64,000 bases of DNA, from positions 124,001 to 188,000 of the forward strand of contig CP115555.1 in assembly GCA_030168575.1 (NCBI GenBank), in the 5' to 3' direction. The DNA comes from Methanomassiliicoccales archaeon LGM-RCC1. Lineage in GTDB: Archaea; Thermoplasmatota; Thermoplasmata; Methanomassiliicoccales; Methanomethylophilaceae. The number at the start of each line of letters is the position of its first letter. The first letter of the stretch is position 1. This document shows, one piece after another, positions 8,554 to 16,730 of this stretch. The translations under genes were made by a program, and so were the position numbers. The notes under the pieces were generated by a model, which did not search any database, was not told the origin of the DNA, and saw nothing but the letters and a program-made list of their open reading frames with translations.

Positions 8554-8931
8554 TCATTTCTCCTCGTCGATATACTCGACAGGCGTCATCTTCAATCCGA
8601 TGACACCGGCGATGATAAGGGCGAGGCACATGCCCATTCCCCACGAGAACCCTGTGCTCTCCAATCCTAGGATATAGGAGATCACCACCGTGAGGAACAC
8701 GCCGATACCAATCCACACCGCATACGCGGTCGTGAATGCAACACCCATCCTCATTGGATATTCCAGACAGATCATGCTCAGAACAAGGAACACGATAGTA
8801 ACGATATCCCATGCGATGTTGGTGAAAGATTCGGTATAGGCAAGACCTACCGACCATCCCAACTGAAGGAAACCTCCGAGGATGATCAGAAGCCAAGCAA
8901 TCTTCGTATTAGTCTTCCAGCTATCGTCCAT
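8554..8931 (-). CDS. SMR-family (SugE/Gdx-like) subunit lacking the essential glutamate
   Basis: A 125 aa protein with four membrane spans and clear small-multidrug-resistance features: W at the family position after helix 1, TAYAVWIGIG in helix 3 and GVIGLKM in helix 4, closest in pattern to SugE/Gdx guanidinium exporters. The membrane-embedded Glu of helix 1, which couples protons to substrate in this family, is replaced by Gln23 (segment GGFLQLGW; codon CAG). The C-terminus is extended by an acidic tail (EYIDEEK). It starts 4 nt after the stop of the other SMR gene, so the two probably form a heteromeric transporter in which only the partner carries the catalytic Glu. Confidence 0.82.
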   Translation of the reverse strand: MDDSWKTNTKIAWLLIILGGFLQLGWSVGLAYTESFTNIAWDIVTIVFLVLSMICLEYPMRMGVAFTTAYAVWIGIGVFLTVVISYILGLESTGFSWGMGMCLALIIAGVIGLKMTPVEYIDEEK

Positions 8932-8935
8932 CCTA

Positions 8936-9271
8936 TCACCCTGAGATTAACCTCACACCGATTATCCCAACGACGATCATCGCTATGAAAACCAGCTTCC
9001 TTGCAGTCAATTTCTCTTTGTACAGGACCCTTCCGATGATGACGATACCGGCTGCGCCGACACCTGCCAATATGGAGTACGAGACTCCGGGACCTATATT
9101 CTCTGGATTGGACGGTATGGACAGAAGGTACAGACATAGAAGGACCAGAATAATAGCTGCTGCTCCCCAGCCCTTCTTCTTGAAATTCTCGGATTTATCG
9201 AGACAGGTGACCCATATCGGCTCTATGATACTGGCCACTATCAGGATGATCCATGCCCAGATTACATCCAT
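8936..9271 (-). CDS. SMR-family small membrane transporter subunit
   Basis: A 111 aa, four-span SMR protein. Helix 1 keeps the essential Glu (Glu17 in SIIEPIW), and the helix 3 segment GVSYSILAGVGAAG and helix 4 IAMIVVGIIGVRL match the family. It pairs with the downstream SMR gene, which lacks this Glu, as in known two-gene systems such as EbrAB or YkkCD. The substrate is unknown; SMR pumps export quaternary amines, guanidinium and other small cations, which is notable next to a methylamine operon. A hairpin at 9322-9339 lies between that operon and this gene, so it may be transcribed separately or by read-through. Confidence 0.8.
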   Translation of the reverse strand: MDVIWAWIILIVASIIEPIWVTCLDKSENFKKKGWGAAAIILVLLCLYLLSIPSNPENIGPGVSYSILAGVGAAGIVIIGRVLYKEKLTARKLVFIAMIVVGIIGVRLISG

Positions 9272-9321
9272 TTTATCAGCCTATTATCGAGCGGGGCAAT
9301 CCCCCTGGAAGATGTTTATTG

Positions 9322-9339
9322 GGAGGGGTTTCCCCCTCC
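9322..9339 (-). terminator. GC hairpin at the end of the methylamine operon
   Basis: Stem GGAGGGG / CCCCTCC (7 bp) with loop tttc, located 25 nt after the stop of the last small gene of the methylamine operon. A second short hairpin (GGGC / GCCC) lies at about 9343-9355. Together they probably end the transcript. Confidence 0.55.
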
Positions 9340-9363
9340 GTTGGGCCTTAGCCCTAATGAGTT

Positions 9364-9525
9364 TCAGACTTCTCTGTAGATCTTTCTGGACTTAATCAGT
9401 CCGTAGGCACAGAGTCCGAGGATGAAGACGGTCATGACTACCATTCCGCCGACTCCTCCGAAGATACCGGGCTCCAGGTAATCCACGACTGCTTGCCAAA
9501 CATCATATGTTGCTTCTGCTGCCAT
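9364..9525 (-). CDS. 53-residue single-span membrane peptide of the methylamine operon
   Basis: From the ATG at 9525 to TGA at 9364. The product begins MAAEATYDVWQAVVDYLEPG, has one glycine-rich hydrophobic span (about residues 20-43, containing GGVGGMVVMTVFILGLC) and ends in the basic tail KSRKIYREV, predicting the N-terminus outside and the C-terminus in the cytoplasm. It begins 2 nt after the stop of the winged-helix gene and shares its transcript; an AGGTGTGAATATG context gives a plausible ribosome site. Size and position, downstream of a permease, suggest an accessory subunit or regulator of the transporter, but I recognise no family. Confidence 0.68.
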   Translation of the reverse strand: MAAEATYDVWQAVVDYLEPGIFGGVGGMVVMTVFILGLCAYGLIKSRKIYREV

Positions 9526-9527
9526 AT

Positions 9528-9836
9528 TCACACCTTCTTGACCTTAACGGTCTTCTTGAGATAATCGAGATAGTCCGATCCGTAGCTAGTGAGAGAATAT
9601 GTGGTGAGGAGCTTTCCCTTATCCAGGATGCCTTCCTCATCAACAATGGCGCCGTCGTCAGAAATCAGACCGTAGGATGCCATCTCGATGCAGTCGAACT
9701 TGATCATTCCTCTTCCGTATGCGCTGTCGTATCCCTTGTACTCCTTGGAGAGTGCGAAACAGATCTCATCGGTCCTCTTGGGGCCGTTCTCAAGGAACTC
9801 GAGGATACGGAACTTGACTGGGGTATTCTCCATCAT
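9528..9836 (-). CDS. Winged-helix DNA-binding protein of the methylamine operon
   Basis: A 102 aa protein with a predicted winged-helix fold: helix KFRILEFLENG, helix RTDEICFALSKEYKG, recognition helix around GRGMIKFDCIEMASYGLI and a beta wing GAIVDEEGILDKGKLLTTYSLT, then a basic C-terminus. It starts one nucleotide after the permease stop and ends 2 nt before the 53 aa peptide gene, so it is part of the methylamine operon. It may be an autogenous transcription factor for methylamine use. The ATGATG start allows Met1 at 9836 or 9833. Confidence 0.7.
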   Translation of the reverse strand: MMENTPVKFRILEFLENGPKRTDEICFALSKEYKGYDSAYGRGMIKFDCIEMASYGLISDDGAIVDEEGILDKGKLLTTYSLTSYGSDYLDYLKKTVKVKKV

Positions 9837-9837
9837 T

Positions 9838-10911
9838 TCAATTACCGTCCCTTATAGATGCCATTTCTTCAGAGTCTTCGGTTGCCAACAGGTATGCTCC
9901 GAACAGACAGATGACCAGTCCGAGGATAGTCGAACCGACGATCATGACCATAGTGTCTTCGGTGTATCCGAGACCTGCTTCAGGTCCGAGGAACATAGCC
10001 AGGAATATGACTCCGCATGCTGCGTACAGTGATCCGATTGCCTGACCCCTTGCGAGTCCGATCATCGGGAAAGACTTGTACCACGAAACATAACACCATG
10101 CGAAGGAGAATCCGATCATCAGGACCATCAGGAAGGTGGTCGGGTCGAACAGCCATCCGATAGAGTCAAAGATCGGGAATCCGCAGATGAGGATAACAAT
10201 CATCACACAGGTCCAGAACAGGGCCTCGAATATGAATCTCAGGTGGATACCGATATCAGGCTCAGTGAGATCCAATGCCTTTGCGGCGGCGACTCCCTCG
10301 AATCCCCATCCGAAGGCTGCCATGAGTCCTCCGATGATTCCGTAGATCTGAACGGTAGGGTCAGCGATGATACTTCCTGCGTAAAGGGTGATACCTCCGA
10401 CGATCAGGACAATAACTGCGTAGTATGCCCTCTTAGAGACCTTCTGCTTCAGGTAGAGAACGGACATAGCGGTTCCTACAATCGGGTACAGAAGTCCAGC
10501 GACAGCTGCAAAACCGGGACTCAGGAACAGAGCTGCGAGGTAGGTACCGGAAACGGCACATGCTCCGCAGATTCCTGCAATGACGTAGTACTTGGTGACT
10601 GACTTGAACTGGACGAATGTCCTCACCAATTCCCTGTTCTTTCCAAGTCCTCCGTTCCAGATGAACAGAAGGACTGCACAAGCGACAGCGTTGATGAATG
10701 TCAGGAACAGTGCCTGGAAGACGAGTGCGAGATCGTTTGCCGCTCCTGCGTCCAGCATGTTTTGATAAACATCATCAACCAGAGGAGACTTGTAAATTGC
10801 GTAACCAGGTACGTACCATACTCCCCAATACAAGGCACAGAGTATTCCCATCAACAGTCCGATCTTCTTCTTCCTGTCGTGGTCCAAGTGCCTTATTTCA
10901 TTAACATCCAT
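9838..10911 (-). CDS. mttP: DMT-type permease, probable trimethylamine permease
   Basis: A 357 aa integral membrane protein with ten predicted spans, in the DMT/GRP sugar-permease-like fold. It follows mttC, the place where methanogens carry the putative trimethylamine permease MttP, and its length fits that protein. The N-terminus is charged (MDVNEIRHLDHDRKKKIG) and the C-terminal tail is acidic (EDSEEMASIRDGN). Between mttC and this gene is a cUUCGg-type hairpin (10937-10954) that could lower transport gene expression relative to the methyltransferases. The substrate is inferred from context; other quaternary or tertiary amines are possible. Confidence 0.72.
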   Translation of the reverse strand: MDVNEIRHLDHDRKKKIGLLMGILCALYWGVWYVPGYAIYKSPLVDDVYQNMLDAGAANDLALVFQALFLTFINAVACAVLLFIWNGGLGKNRELVRTFVQFKSVTKYYVIAGICGACAVSGTYLAALFLSPGFAAVAGLLYPIVGTAMSVLYLKQKVSKRAYYAVIVLIVGGITLYAGSIIADPTVQIYGIIGGLMAAFGWGFEGVAAAKALDLTEPDIGIHLRFIFEALFWTCVMIVILICGFPIFDSIGWLFDPTTFLMVLMIGFSFAWCYVSWYKSFPMIGLARGQAIGSLYAACGVIFLAMFLGPEAGLGYTEDTMVMIVGSTILGLVICLFGAYLLATEDSEEMASIRDGN

Positions 10912-10936
10912 ACATTAACCTCCTAATGTAGTGTGT

Positions 10937-10954
10937 GGGGTGCCGAAGCACCCC
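10937..10954 (-). promoter_or_regulatory. Intergenic hairpin with UUCG loop between mttC and permease
   Basis: On the minus strand the transcript reads GGGGTGC-TTCG-GCACCCC, a 7-bp stem closed by C-G around a UUCG tetraloop. It starts about 20 nt after the mttC stop. It may be a partial terminator or an mRNA-stabilising 3' end that sets high mttBC over permease levels. Confidence 0.6.
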
Positions 10955-10974
10955 TTGGTAATTGGTTTTTTAAT

Positions 10975-11619
10975 TCACTTCTCGAAAGCGGCGGCGAACT
11001 TCGCAGCTGCATCAGAGGCGTTCTCTGTGTACAGGTCTGCTCCGATCTCGTCGGCCCACTGCTGGGTGACGGGTGCTCCACCGACGTTGGTGAGGCACTT
11101 GCCCTTCAGTCCGGCCTTTGCCATCTTCTCCTCGAAAGTCTTCTGTCCGACCATGGTCGATGTCATCAGTGCGGATGTTCCGACTGCGACAGCGTTGTTG
11201 TCGATACATGCCTGGACGATCGTGTCAAGAGGTACATCCCTTCCGATGTTCTTGACGTTGAATCCAGCGACCTTGAGCATAATTGCGACGATGTCCTTTC
11301 CAATGGAGTGGATGTCTCCCTCGATGGAACAGATGACGACTGTTCCAAGTCCGGTTCCGGTTGATCCTCCGAGCTTTGCGATCTCGGGCTCGAGAATCTC
11401 CATTGCTGCGTTCATTGTCGCGGCTGCTGCCATGACGTGGGGCAGGTACAGCTTCTTTGCCTCGAAGAGTGCACCGACCTCTGTCATTCCGGCAGAGTAT
11501 CCGTTCTCGATCAGGTCAACAAGGTCTGCTCCCTCTGCGACTGCCTTCTTGGCGATCTCGGCGGCGCCCTTGTTGTCGTATTTCATAATTGCATTCTTTG
11601 CGTCTTCTGCAAGTGTCAT
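10975..11619 (-). CDS. mttC: Trimethylamine corrinoid protein MttC
   Basis: Cobamide-binding protein (214 aa) that accepts the methyl group from MttB and presents it to the MtbA-type methyltransferase that methylates coenzyme M. It has the N-terminal helical cap domain (about 1-90) and the Rossmann B12-binding domain with the base-off motif DIHSIG (His104 as the cobalt ligand) and GTSALMTST. It starts 37 nt after mttB with a strong AGGAGG site. Its first 84 residues are identical to a second corrinoid protein at 30124-30768, and only 11 of 214 positions differ overall, which signals recent duplication or gene conversion. Confidence 0.95.
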   Translation of the reverse strand: MTLAEDAKNAIMKYDNKGAAEIAKKAVAEGADLVDLIENGYSAGMTEVGALFEAKKLYLPHVMAAAATMNAAMEILEPEIAKLGGSTGTGLGTVVICSIEGDIHSIGKDIVAIMLKVAGFNVKNIGRDVPLDTIVQACIDNNAVAVGTSALMTSTMVGQKTFEEKMAKAGLKGKCLTNVGGAPVTQQWADEIGADLYTENASDAAAKFAAAFEK

Positions 11620-11656
11620 TTTTACTATTCCTCCTTCAAATCAAATATGTTTCAAT

Positions 11657-13150
11657 TCACTCTTTTCCCTTAAGGAAGTCATCGTCGGCCTGCTTGACGA
11701 TTGCTTCCATCTTCTTTGCGATCTCAGGGTCAATGGGTGCAACGACGTGGTTCTTGAGTACATCAACAACGATCTCGTGGGCGACGTCTACACATGCCTT
11801 GGATCCCTGTGCTCTCCAGTCTCCGATCATGTCCCTGTTGAACACAGTGGGGTCTGATGCGAGGTCGATGTTTGCCATGGTGGTGGGGTGTCCGATGAAG
11901 TCCTTTCCGACTCCGAGCTCCTTGATGACGGGGACTGCCAGGGTCTCGTCGTTGACGACGATTCCCTCGAGTGCCTTCCTCTCCATTGCGATGATGTCGT
12001 TGTCGATAACGAGCTGCTCGAGTGAGAAGGTCTGTCCGAGCTCAAGCATTCCGGATCCGTAGATCATGTTGACTCCGGCCATTGCGGGGAGAAGAGAAGT
12101 GATGGTCTTCTCGTGGGCTGCCTGGGAGTCAGGGACTTTGGCGTCGGTCTACATACCGGCCGTGAAGACGGGAAGTCCGTAGTACCTACCGAGCTCTCCT
12201 ACAGCTGCGGAGATGAGAGCGAGCTCGGGTGCTCCGACGGGTGCGGTTCCGTGCTTGAGGTCGAAGATCGTAGTGGAGGATCCGTAGTAGACGGGTGCTC
12301 CGGGCTTGACGATCTGAGCGAGGATGATTCCAGAGAGAATCTCTGCATTGTGGGTGACGAGTGTTCCTGCGAGGTGAACGGACGAGGATCCTCCAGCCAT
12401 TGCCATGGACAGGACGTTGACGGGGATTCCGAACTCTGCTCCCTGCTTGATAACCTGTGCTGCGTTGTGTGACAGCTCGAGAGGTGATGTGGGGCAAACG
12501 AGCATGGACATCAGGGGCCTGTCGCGGGCCTTCTCTGCGTCTCCTCCGTAGTATGCCTTGAGCATCTCCCAGTAGTACTTCACATGCTCAGCGACGGGGT
12601 CGATGTGGTGGAAGTGCTTGACGGTGTTGGCGATGGAGATGTACATCTCGTGGACATCCTCTGCTCCCTTTCCTGCCCAGTCTCTTGCGGAAACGGGAAG
12701 GGAGAAGTAGCTGATTCCATCTGCCCAGTCACAGAGCCTTGCAATCTGAGCAAGGTCCTCGCTGTTGGAGTCACGGGTCTCGTACTTTCCGTCGCCGAGG
12801 TAGTTACAAACCTGGATTCCGGTTCCGAAACAGGTGTAGTGGACACGTCCGTTCCATGCCTGCTCGACTGTGTGGTCGTCATCCCTTCCGTAGAGGTAGA
12901 ATGTCTTGGGGGCGGATGCGAGTGCCTTGTTCAGAAGGAAGTCGGGGATCCTGACCATCTTTGTCTCGTAGTTGACGATACAGCCGGCGTCCTCGAAGAT
13001 CTTGATACACTCGTCGTCAGAAACCTGCACTCCGTAGTTCCAGAGAACATCCCTTGTTGCAAGGTCGATTGACACGCAGTCATCATGGGTGAACAGGTTC
13101 ATCTTGATACCGTTCATTCCGATTTTTCCAGGGTACTGGATTTGTTTCAT
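11657..13150 (-). CDS. mttB: Trimethylamine methyltransferase MttB, pyrrolysine-containing
   Basis: Transfers a methyl group from trimethylamine to the Co(I) corrinoid of MttC. The frame is 498 codons including the stop, with a single in-frame TAG at 12149-12151. This is codon 334, exactly the pyrrolysine position of the Methanosarcina enzyme, in the context FTAGM[20 protein letters not shown]. The sequence continues in the same frame to TGA at 11657, so it is an intact gene, not a pseudogene. Typical motifs include [10 protein letters not shown] and [16 protein letters not shown]. It starts at ATG 13150 behind aggaggaaaacaa, 104 nt after mtbB, with a 10-bp hairpin in that gap. pylT and pylSBCD are not in the window. 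Confidence 0.97.
12149..12151 (-). other. In-frame UAG, pyrrolysine codon of mttB
   Basis: The codon reads CTA on the plus strand, TAG on the coding strand, as codon 334. Upstream and downstream peptides align as one continuous MttB protein, and position 334 is the established Pyl site of this family. Confidence 0.96.
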
Positions 13151-13213
13151 TTGTTTTCCTCCTTTTGGATTAAAGACGTTTCGAAGTCGTTTTTCATCTA
13201 GATGAGGACTTGT

Positions 13214-13242
13214 AAGGGGAATCGCCTTCCGCGACTCCCCTT
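13214..13242 (-). promoter_or_regulatory. Hairpin between mtbB and mttB
   Basis: Arms AAGGGGAATCGC / GCGACTCCCCTT pair over 12 bp (one G-U) around a 5-nt loop, starting about 12 nt after the mtbB stop and 64 nt or more before the mttB start. No U tract follows on the minus strand. Probably a processing or partial termination site that separates the mtbCB and mttBC parts of the transcript. Confidence 0.6.
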
Positions 13243-13253
13243 TTTAGTCGATA

Positions 13254-14660
13254 TCAGCGTTTCTGTGTCTTCTCGCGGAACTTCTCACAGCTGTTGATCT
13301 TGATGTCGAGAAGGTTCTCGATGTTCATCTTGGCTGCGATTCCGCGGGGTGCTCCGGGCACTCCGGTGACGATTCCGATTCCGAGCTCCTCACGGAGGTC
13401 CCTCATCACGAACTCGTCTGCAAGTTCTACAGCGGTGACACCGAGCTTCTTCGCGACGTACTCTTTAGCATCCTTGATTCTCATGTTCTTTCCGAACTGC
13501 ATCCTGGCGATGAGATCTCCGGTGGTCCTGATTCCTCCCATTCCCGATGTCAGGAAGTGAGGCAGGTCCATTCCGGCGGGGTCTCCTACTCCGCACTAGA
13601 TACCGTCGACTCCGGCGATCTCGACCATTGCCTTGCTGGCCCTGGAGACGGCGTCGATCGGGGGTGTCTCGCACATCGGGATTCCTCCGACTCCCATTCC
13701 CATGTCCGCGTGGATCGGGATGTTGGATGTCTTGACGGCCTCCTTGATGAATGTGACCGCCCTTGCGATGTTGAATGCGAGTGACTTGCTGGTGTTGGAG
13801 TTACAGACTGTTCCGCAGACGTTTGCTCCTGCCTTCTCTGCAAGGTGGACGTACTGGTGGGGGTACATTCCCGCGACGACCTGTCCCTCGAACTCGATCA
13901 TTCCGTGGATTCCCATGATGGACTCTCCAGCGAAACCGACCTGGATGTATGCCTCGGGGCACTGCTCCCTCAGGATCTTGACTCCGTTGAGTGTTCCGAC
14001 GCAGTCCGCATCTCCTGCGGAACCGGTTGTGTCGAAGTTGAATCCATCGGATCCGGCTGCCTGGAGCCTTGTTGCAACGTACTCGATATCCCTTGTAACG
14101 TGCTGGGATGCGAGCTCGGACTGCTGCATGGACTCCTCGATCTTGAACTCCCTCATGAGGTCTGCGGGGTTTCCGTAGGGTCCGTCAGGGGCATAGTAGA
14201 GTCCCTGGTTGGGCATAGCTCCGTAGAAGAACGGTGCGATGATCTCGGCCTGGATCTCCTCCATGGTCTGCATCTCCATGGAGATGACAGGCTTTACAGG
14301 CTTGATGGAGTAATCGGAGTGTGCGAGCTCGAATGTGTCGGCTCCAAGGGCCCTCTCGTGCAGCAGTGCTGCCTCGAGCCTTCCCATGTCGACTCCGTTT
14401 CCGGAGTTTCCGTTGTCTCCTGTGAAGTCCAGCTGTCCGATATCGTACGAAAGGACGACCTCCTGGCCGGGCTCTACTCCGACGACCCTGTCCTGACACA
14501 TGATGATCTCGGCGATGTGCTCGATAGCGTTCGCGTCCAACTGGGGGATGGAAGCCATGTCTGCTGCATCGGCGGTACCCTCATGGATATCGTCGAGGAT
14601 CTTCTCCTTGGTCATGGTGACTCTCTTTCCGTCACCCATTCTTGTGTAATACTCGCTCAT
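13254..14660 (-). CDS. mtbB: Dimethylamine methyltransferase MtbB, pyrrolysine-containing
   Basis: Demethylates dimethylamine, passing the methyl group to the corrinoid of MtbC. The frame is 469 codons including the stop, with one in-frame TAG at 13596-13598 (codon 355, matching the family Pyl site near 356) in the context [10 protein letters not shown][21 protein letters not shown]. Upstream family segments include [20 protein letters not shown] and [13 protein letters not shown]. The reading frame resumes without shift and ends in TGA at 13254. It follows mtbC by 13 nt with the weak GGTGAG site, so the pair is one transcriptional unit. Confidence 0.97.
13596..13598 (-). other. In-frame UAG, pyrrolysine codon of mtbB
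   Basis: CTA on the plus strand, TAG on the coding strand, codon 355 of mtbB. The surrounding protein is continuous and matches the known active-site Pyl of dimethylamine methyltransferases. Confidence 0.96.
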
Positions 14661-14673
14661 TTACTCACCTATT

Positions 14674-15318
14674 TCAGTCTGAAGCTAATGCTGAGGCTTT
14701 CTTGGTCGTCTCGGATGCGGACTCTCCGTAGAGGTCTGCTCCGATCTTATCGGCGTATCCCTGCGTGACAGGTGCACCTCCGACCATGACGGTAACGTTA
14801 TCACGGATACCGTCGGCTTTGAGGTTATCAATGACTGTCTTCATTCCAGTCATGGTTGTCGTCATGAGTGCGGACATTCCGCAGAAGTTGCAGCCGCCCT
14901 TGACCTCCTCGATGAAGTTCTTGAGGGGCACATCCCTTCCGAGATCGTGTACCTCGAATCCTGCACACTGGAGCATCGTAGAGCAGATTGACTTTCCGAT
15001 GTCGTGAACGTCTCCCTCGACTGTACCCATAACTACAGTTCCCTTGCTCTGTCCGGCGCCTGCACCGGCCTTGAGCTCAGCATCGAGAACATTCATGGCG
15101 TTCTTCATTCCTGCTGCCGCACTGAGTACGTGGGGCAGGAACAGCTTTCCCCTCTCGAACAGAACTCCGACGTCGGACATTGCTGCTCCGAGGGCATTGA
15201 TGATATCCTCAGCAGGCATGCCGGCATCGTGTGCCGCCTGCACCGCTGTAGCGATATCAGGAACCTTACAGGATATCAGAGCATCCTGAAGTTTCTTTGT
15301 TTCCTCCTCATAAGCCAT
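14674..15318 (-). CDS. mtbC: Dimethylamine corrinoid protein MtbC
   Basis: Corrinoid carrier for MtbB, 214 aa, with cap domain (about 1-90) and B12 domain containing DVHDIG (His105 as the lower cobalt ligand) and SALMTTTMTGMK. First gene of the methylamine operon. ATG at 15318 with a strong aaaggaggaaaacaa ribosome binding site. It is clearly diverged from the two MttC copies, as expected for a distinct methyltransferase partner. Confidence 0.95.
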   Translation of the reverse strand: MAYEEETKKLQDALISCKVPDIATAVQAAHDAGMPAEDIINALGAAMSDVGVLFERGKLFLPHVLSAAAGMKNAMNVLDAELKAGAGAGQSKGTVVMGTVEGDVHDIGKSICSTMLQCAGFEVHDLGRDVPLKNFIEEVKGGCNFCGMSALMTTTMTGMKTVIDNLKADGIRDNVTVMVGGAPVTQGYADKIGADLYGESASETTKKASALASD

Positions 15319-15612
15319 TTGTTTTCCTCCTTTTTTAGCAATAGGTTTGCTTGAGTATGAGCAATACTCGTTAATTAATAAGGATATGTAATTAGGTCTA
15401 TATAGAAGAATTAATCAACCCAATGATATACCATTTCTAACCTGTTTCAAATATTTAAAGTTTATTGGATTTTTAACATATGTTTAAATAGGTTTATTGA
15501 TAAAAAATCACAAATTATCACTTTTTTCATATGTTATATTTAATACAATACTATGGATGTATGTAATATCCATATATATCTGCTTTTATGACCGATGGAG
15601 AGAGAAAATTTT
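15319..15612 (-). promoter_or_regulatory. AT-rich promoter region of the methylamine operon
   Basis: On the minus strand TTCTATATAGACC (about 15397-15409) is a good TATA box and would give a leader of about 55 nt before mtbC, in which GAGTA...TACTC forms a short inverted repeat. Further upstream (15430-15600) the sequence is very AT rich, with two similar segments reading gtttattgga and gtttattgat on the plus strand, possible operator half-sites. No gene is visible. Confidence 0.5.
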
Positions 15613-15640
15613 ACCGATTTTTCTATCCCTGAAAATCGGT
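15613..15640 (-). terminator. Terminator downstream of tRNA-Leu
   Basis: Perfect 9-bp inverted repeat ACCGATTTT / AAAATCGGT with a 10-nt loop, followed on the minus strand by taaaattttct. It lies 78 nt beyond the 3' end of tRNA-Leu. Confidence 0.6.
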
Positions 15641-15717
15641 CGGTCAAAGATGATTGGATTGTAATTACCGCCAACGAAATCAAGTTTATCCAATTTATAT
15701 TATTGGAATAATAAAGA

Positions 15718-15805
15718 TGGTGCTGAAGACCGGATTCGAACCGGCGAACTCCTACGAGAAGGGATCTTGAGTCCCTCGCCTTTGACCAGGCTTGGCAACT
15801 TCAGC
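15718..15805 (-). tRNA. tRNA-Leu (anticodon CAA)
   Basis: An 88-nt class II tRNA with the 3' CCA encoded. Acceptor stem GCTGAAG / CTTCAGC, discriminator A, T-loop GGTTCGAATCC, and an anticodon stem GGGA/TCCC enclosing CTCAAGA, so the anticodon is CAA, reading UUG. The long variable arm fits tRNA-Leu. It lies 34 nt downstream of map and may be co-transcribed. Confidence 0.95.
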
Positions 15806-15839
15806 TTAATGCGGGAGAAGGGGAGTTTGGTTAAAACGT

Positions 15840-16730
15840 TTATGGAAGTGTAGTGACCTCGCCACGCTTTCCATCGATGTAGAATGTATACTCGTGCTGG
15901 GAGACCAAACCTCCCGAGACCTCCACCAATTCTGCATAGCAGGACAGCACACCGTGGCGCATGAGGCTCTTCACACGCTTCTCAGCATCAGGGAACTCGC
16001 AGCTCCTGGCGCAGAATGGCTGCTGGAAGAATTCCTCCTTGATGTATTCGTAGAACTCCTGGTCCTTGGGATCGGCGAGCGGCCTCTCCCTTATGATACG
16101 GACGATGTTGCCGGGCTTCCCGTTCTTGATCTGTCCCTTACCATTGGTGGCGAAAGGTTCGATGGCCACGGTCATGCCGGCCTCGATCTTGGTCTCGTCA
16201 CCGTTGTCGTAGTTGGGCACGGAGAATCCAGCATGAAGCTGATGCCTTGAGATCTGATGACCGCAGAGGTTCACGATGGGTGCGTAGCCTGCTCCCCTGA
16301 TGGTCCTCTCAACGGCGCTGCCGATGTCCTTCAGAGGGACGCCTTCGCCTATGAACTCTGCGACCGTGTTCCTGGCGGTCTTGCTGATCTCCACGAGATC
16401 GGGATAGCTGCGGGAGCCTACCTCGACGGTTCCTGCGGTATCTCCGATGAAACCATCCAATATCCCTCCGCAATCGATCTTGACGATATCCCCTACCTCG
16501 AATACTGTGTTGTCGTTGCAGCTGGGCGTTGCATGTGCAGCGATCTCGTTCCTGCTTATGTTGCAGGGGAAGGCGAGCTTGCATCCGTGACTGCGGATAT
16601 ACCCCTCCACTTCCTGAGCGACATCGTACAGCTTGGCCCCAGGCTTGCACATGGACATCCCGAGCTCTCTGGCCTCTGCGGAGACCCTTCCTGCCTTGCG
16701 CAGCTTCTCTAACTCTTCGCTCGTCAACAT
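15840..16730 (-). CDS. map: Methionine aminopeptidase, type II
   Basis: Removes the initiator Met from new proteins. At 296 aa it has the size of archaeal type II enzymes. The pita-bread fold metal ligands are recognisable: Asp in VKIDCGGILDGFIGDTAGT (two Asp), His in NLCGHQISRHQLHAG, and Glu in AIEPFATNG and near the C-terminus. It starts at ATG 16730, and this start overlaps the end of the Sua5 gene by 7 nt, so map is translated from the same mRNA. It ends in TAA. Confidence 0.95.
   Translation of the reverse strand: MLTSEELEKLRKAGRVSAEARELGMSMCKPGAKLYDVAQEVEGYIRSHGCKLAFPCNISRNEIAAHATPSCNDNTVFEVGDIVKIDCGGILDGFIGDTAGTVEVGSRSYPDLVEISKTARNTVAEFIGEGVPLKDIGSAVERTIRGAGYAPIVNLCGHQISRHQLHAGFSVPNYDNGDETKIEAGMTVAIEPFATNGKGQIKNGKPGNIVRIIRERPLADPKDQEFYEYIKEEFFQQPFCARSCEFPDAEKRVKSLMRHGVLSCYAELVEVSGGLVSQHEYTFYIDGKRGEVTTLP

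Noticed and set aside
12083-12151. mttB and mtbB as pseudogenes or pairs of split genes
   Set aside because: The in-frame UAGs are at the known pyrrolysine positions (334 and about 355) and the frames continue unchanged with conserved sequence, so they are intact genes.
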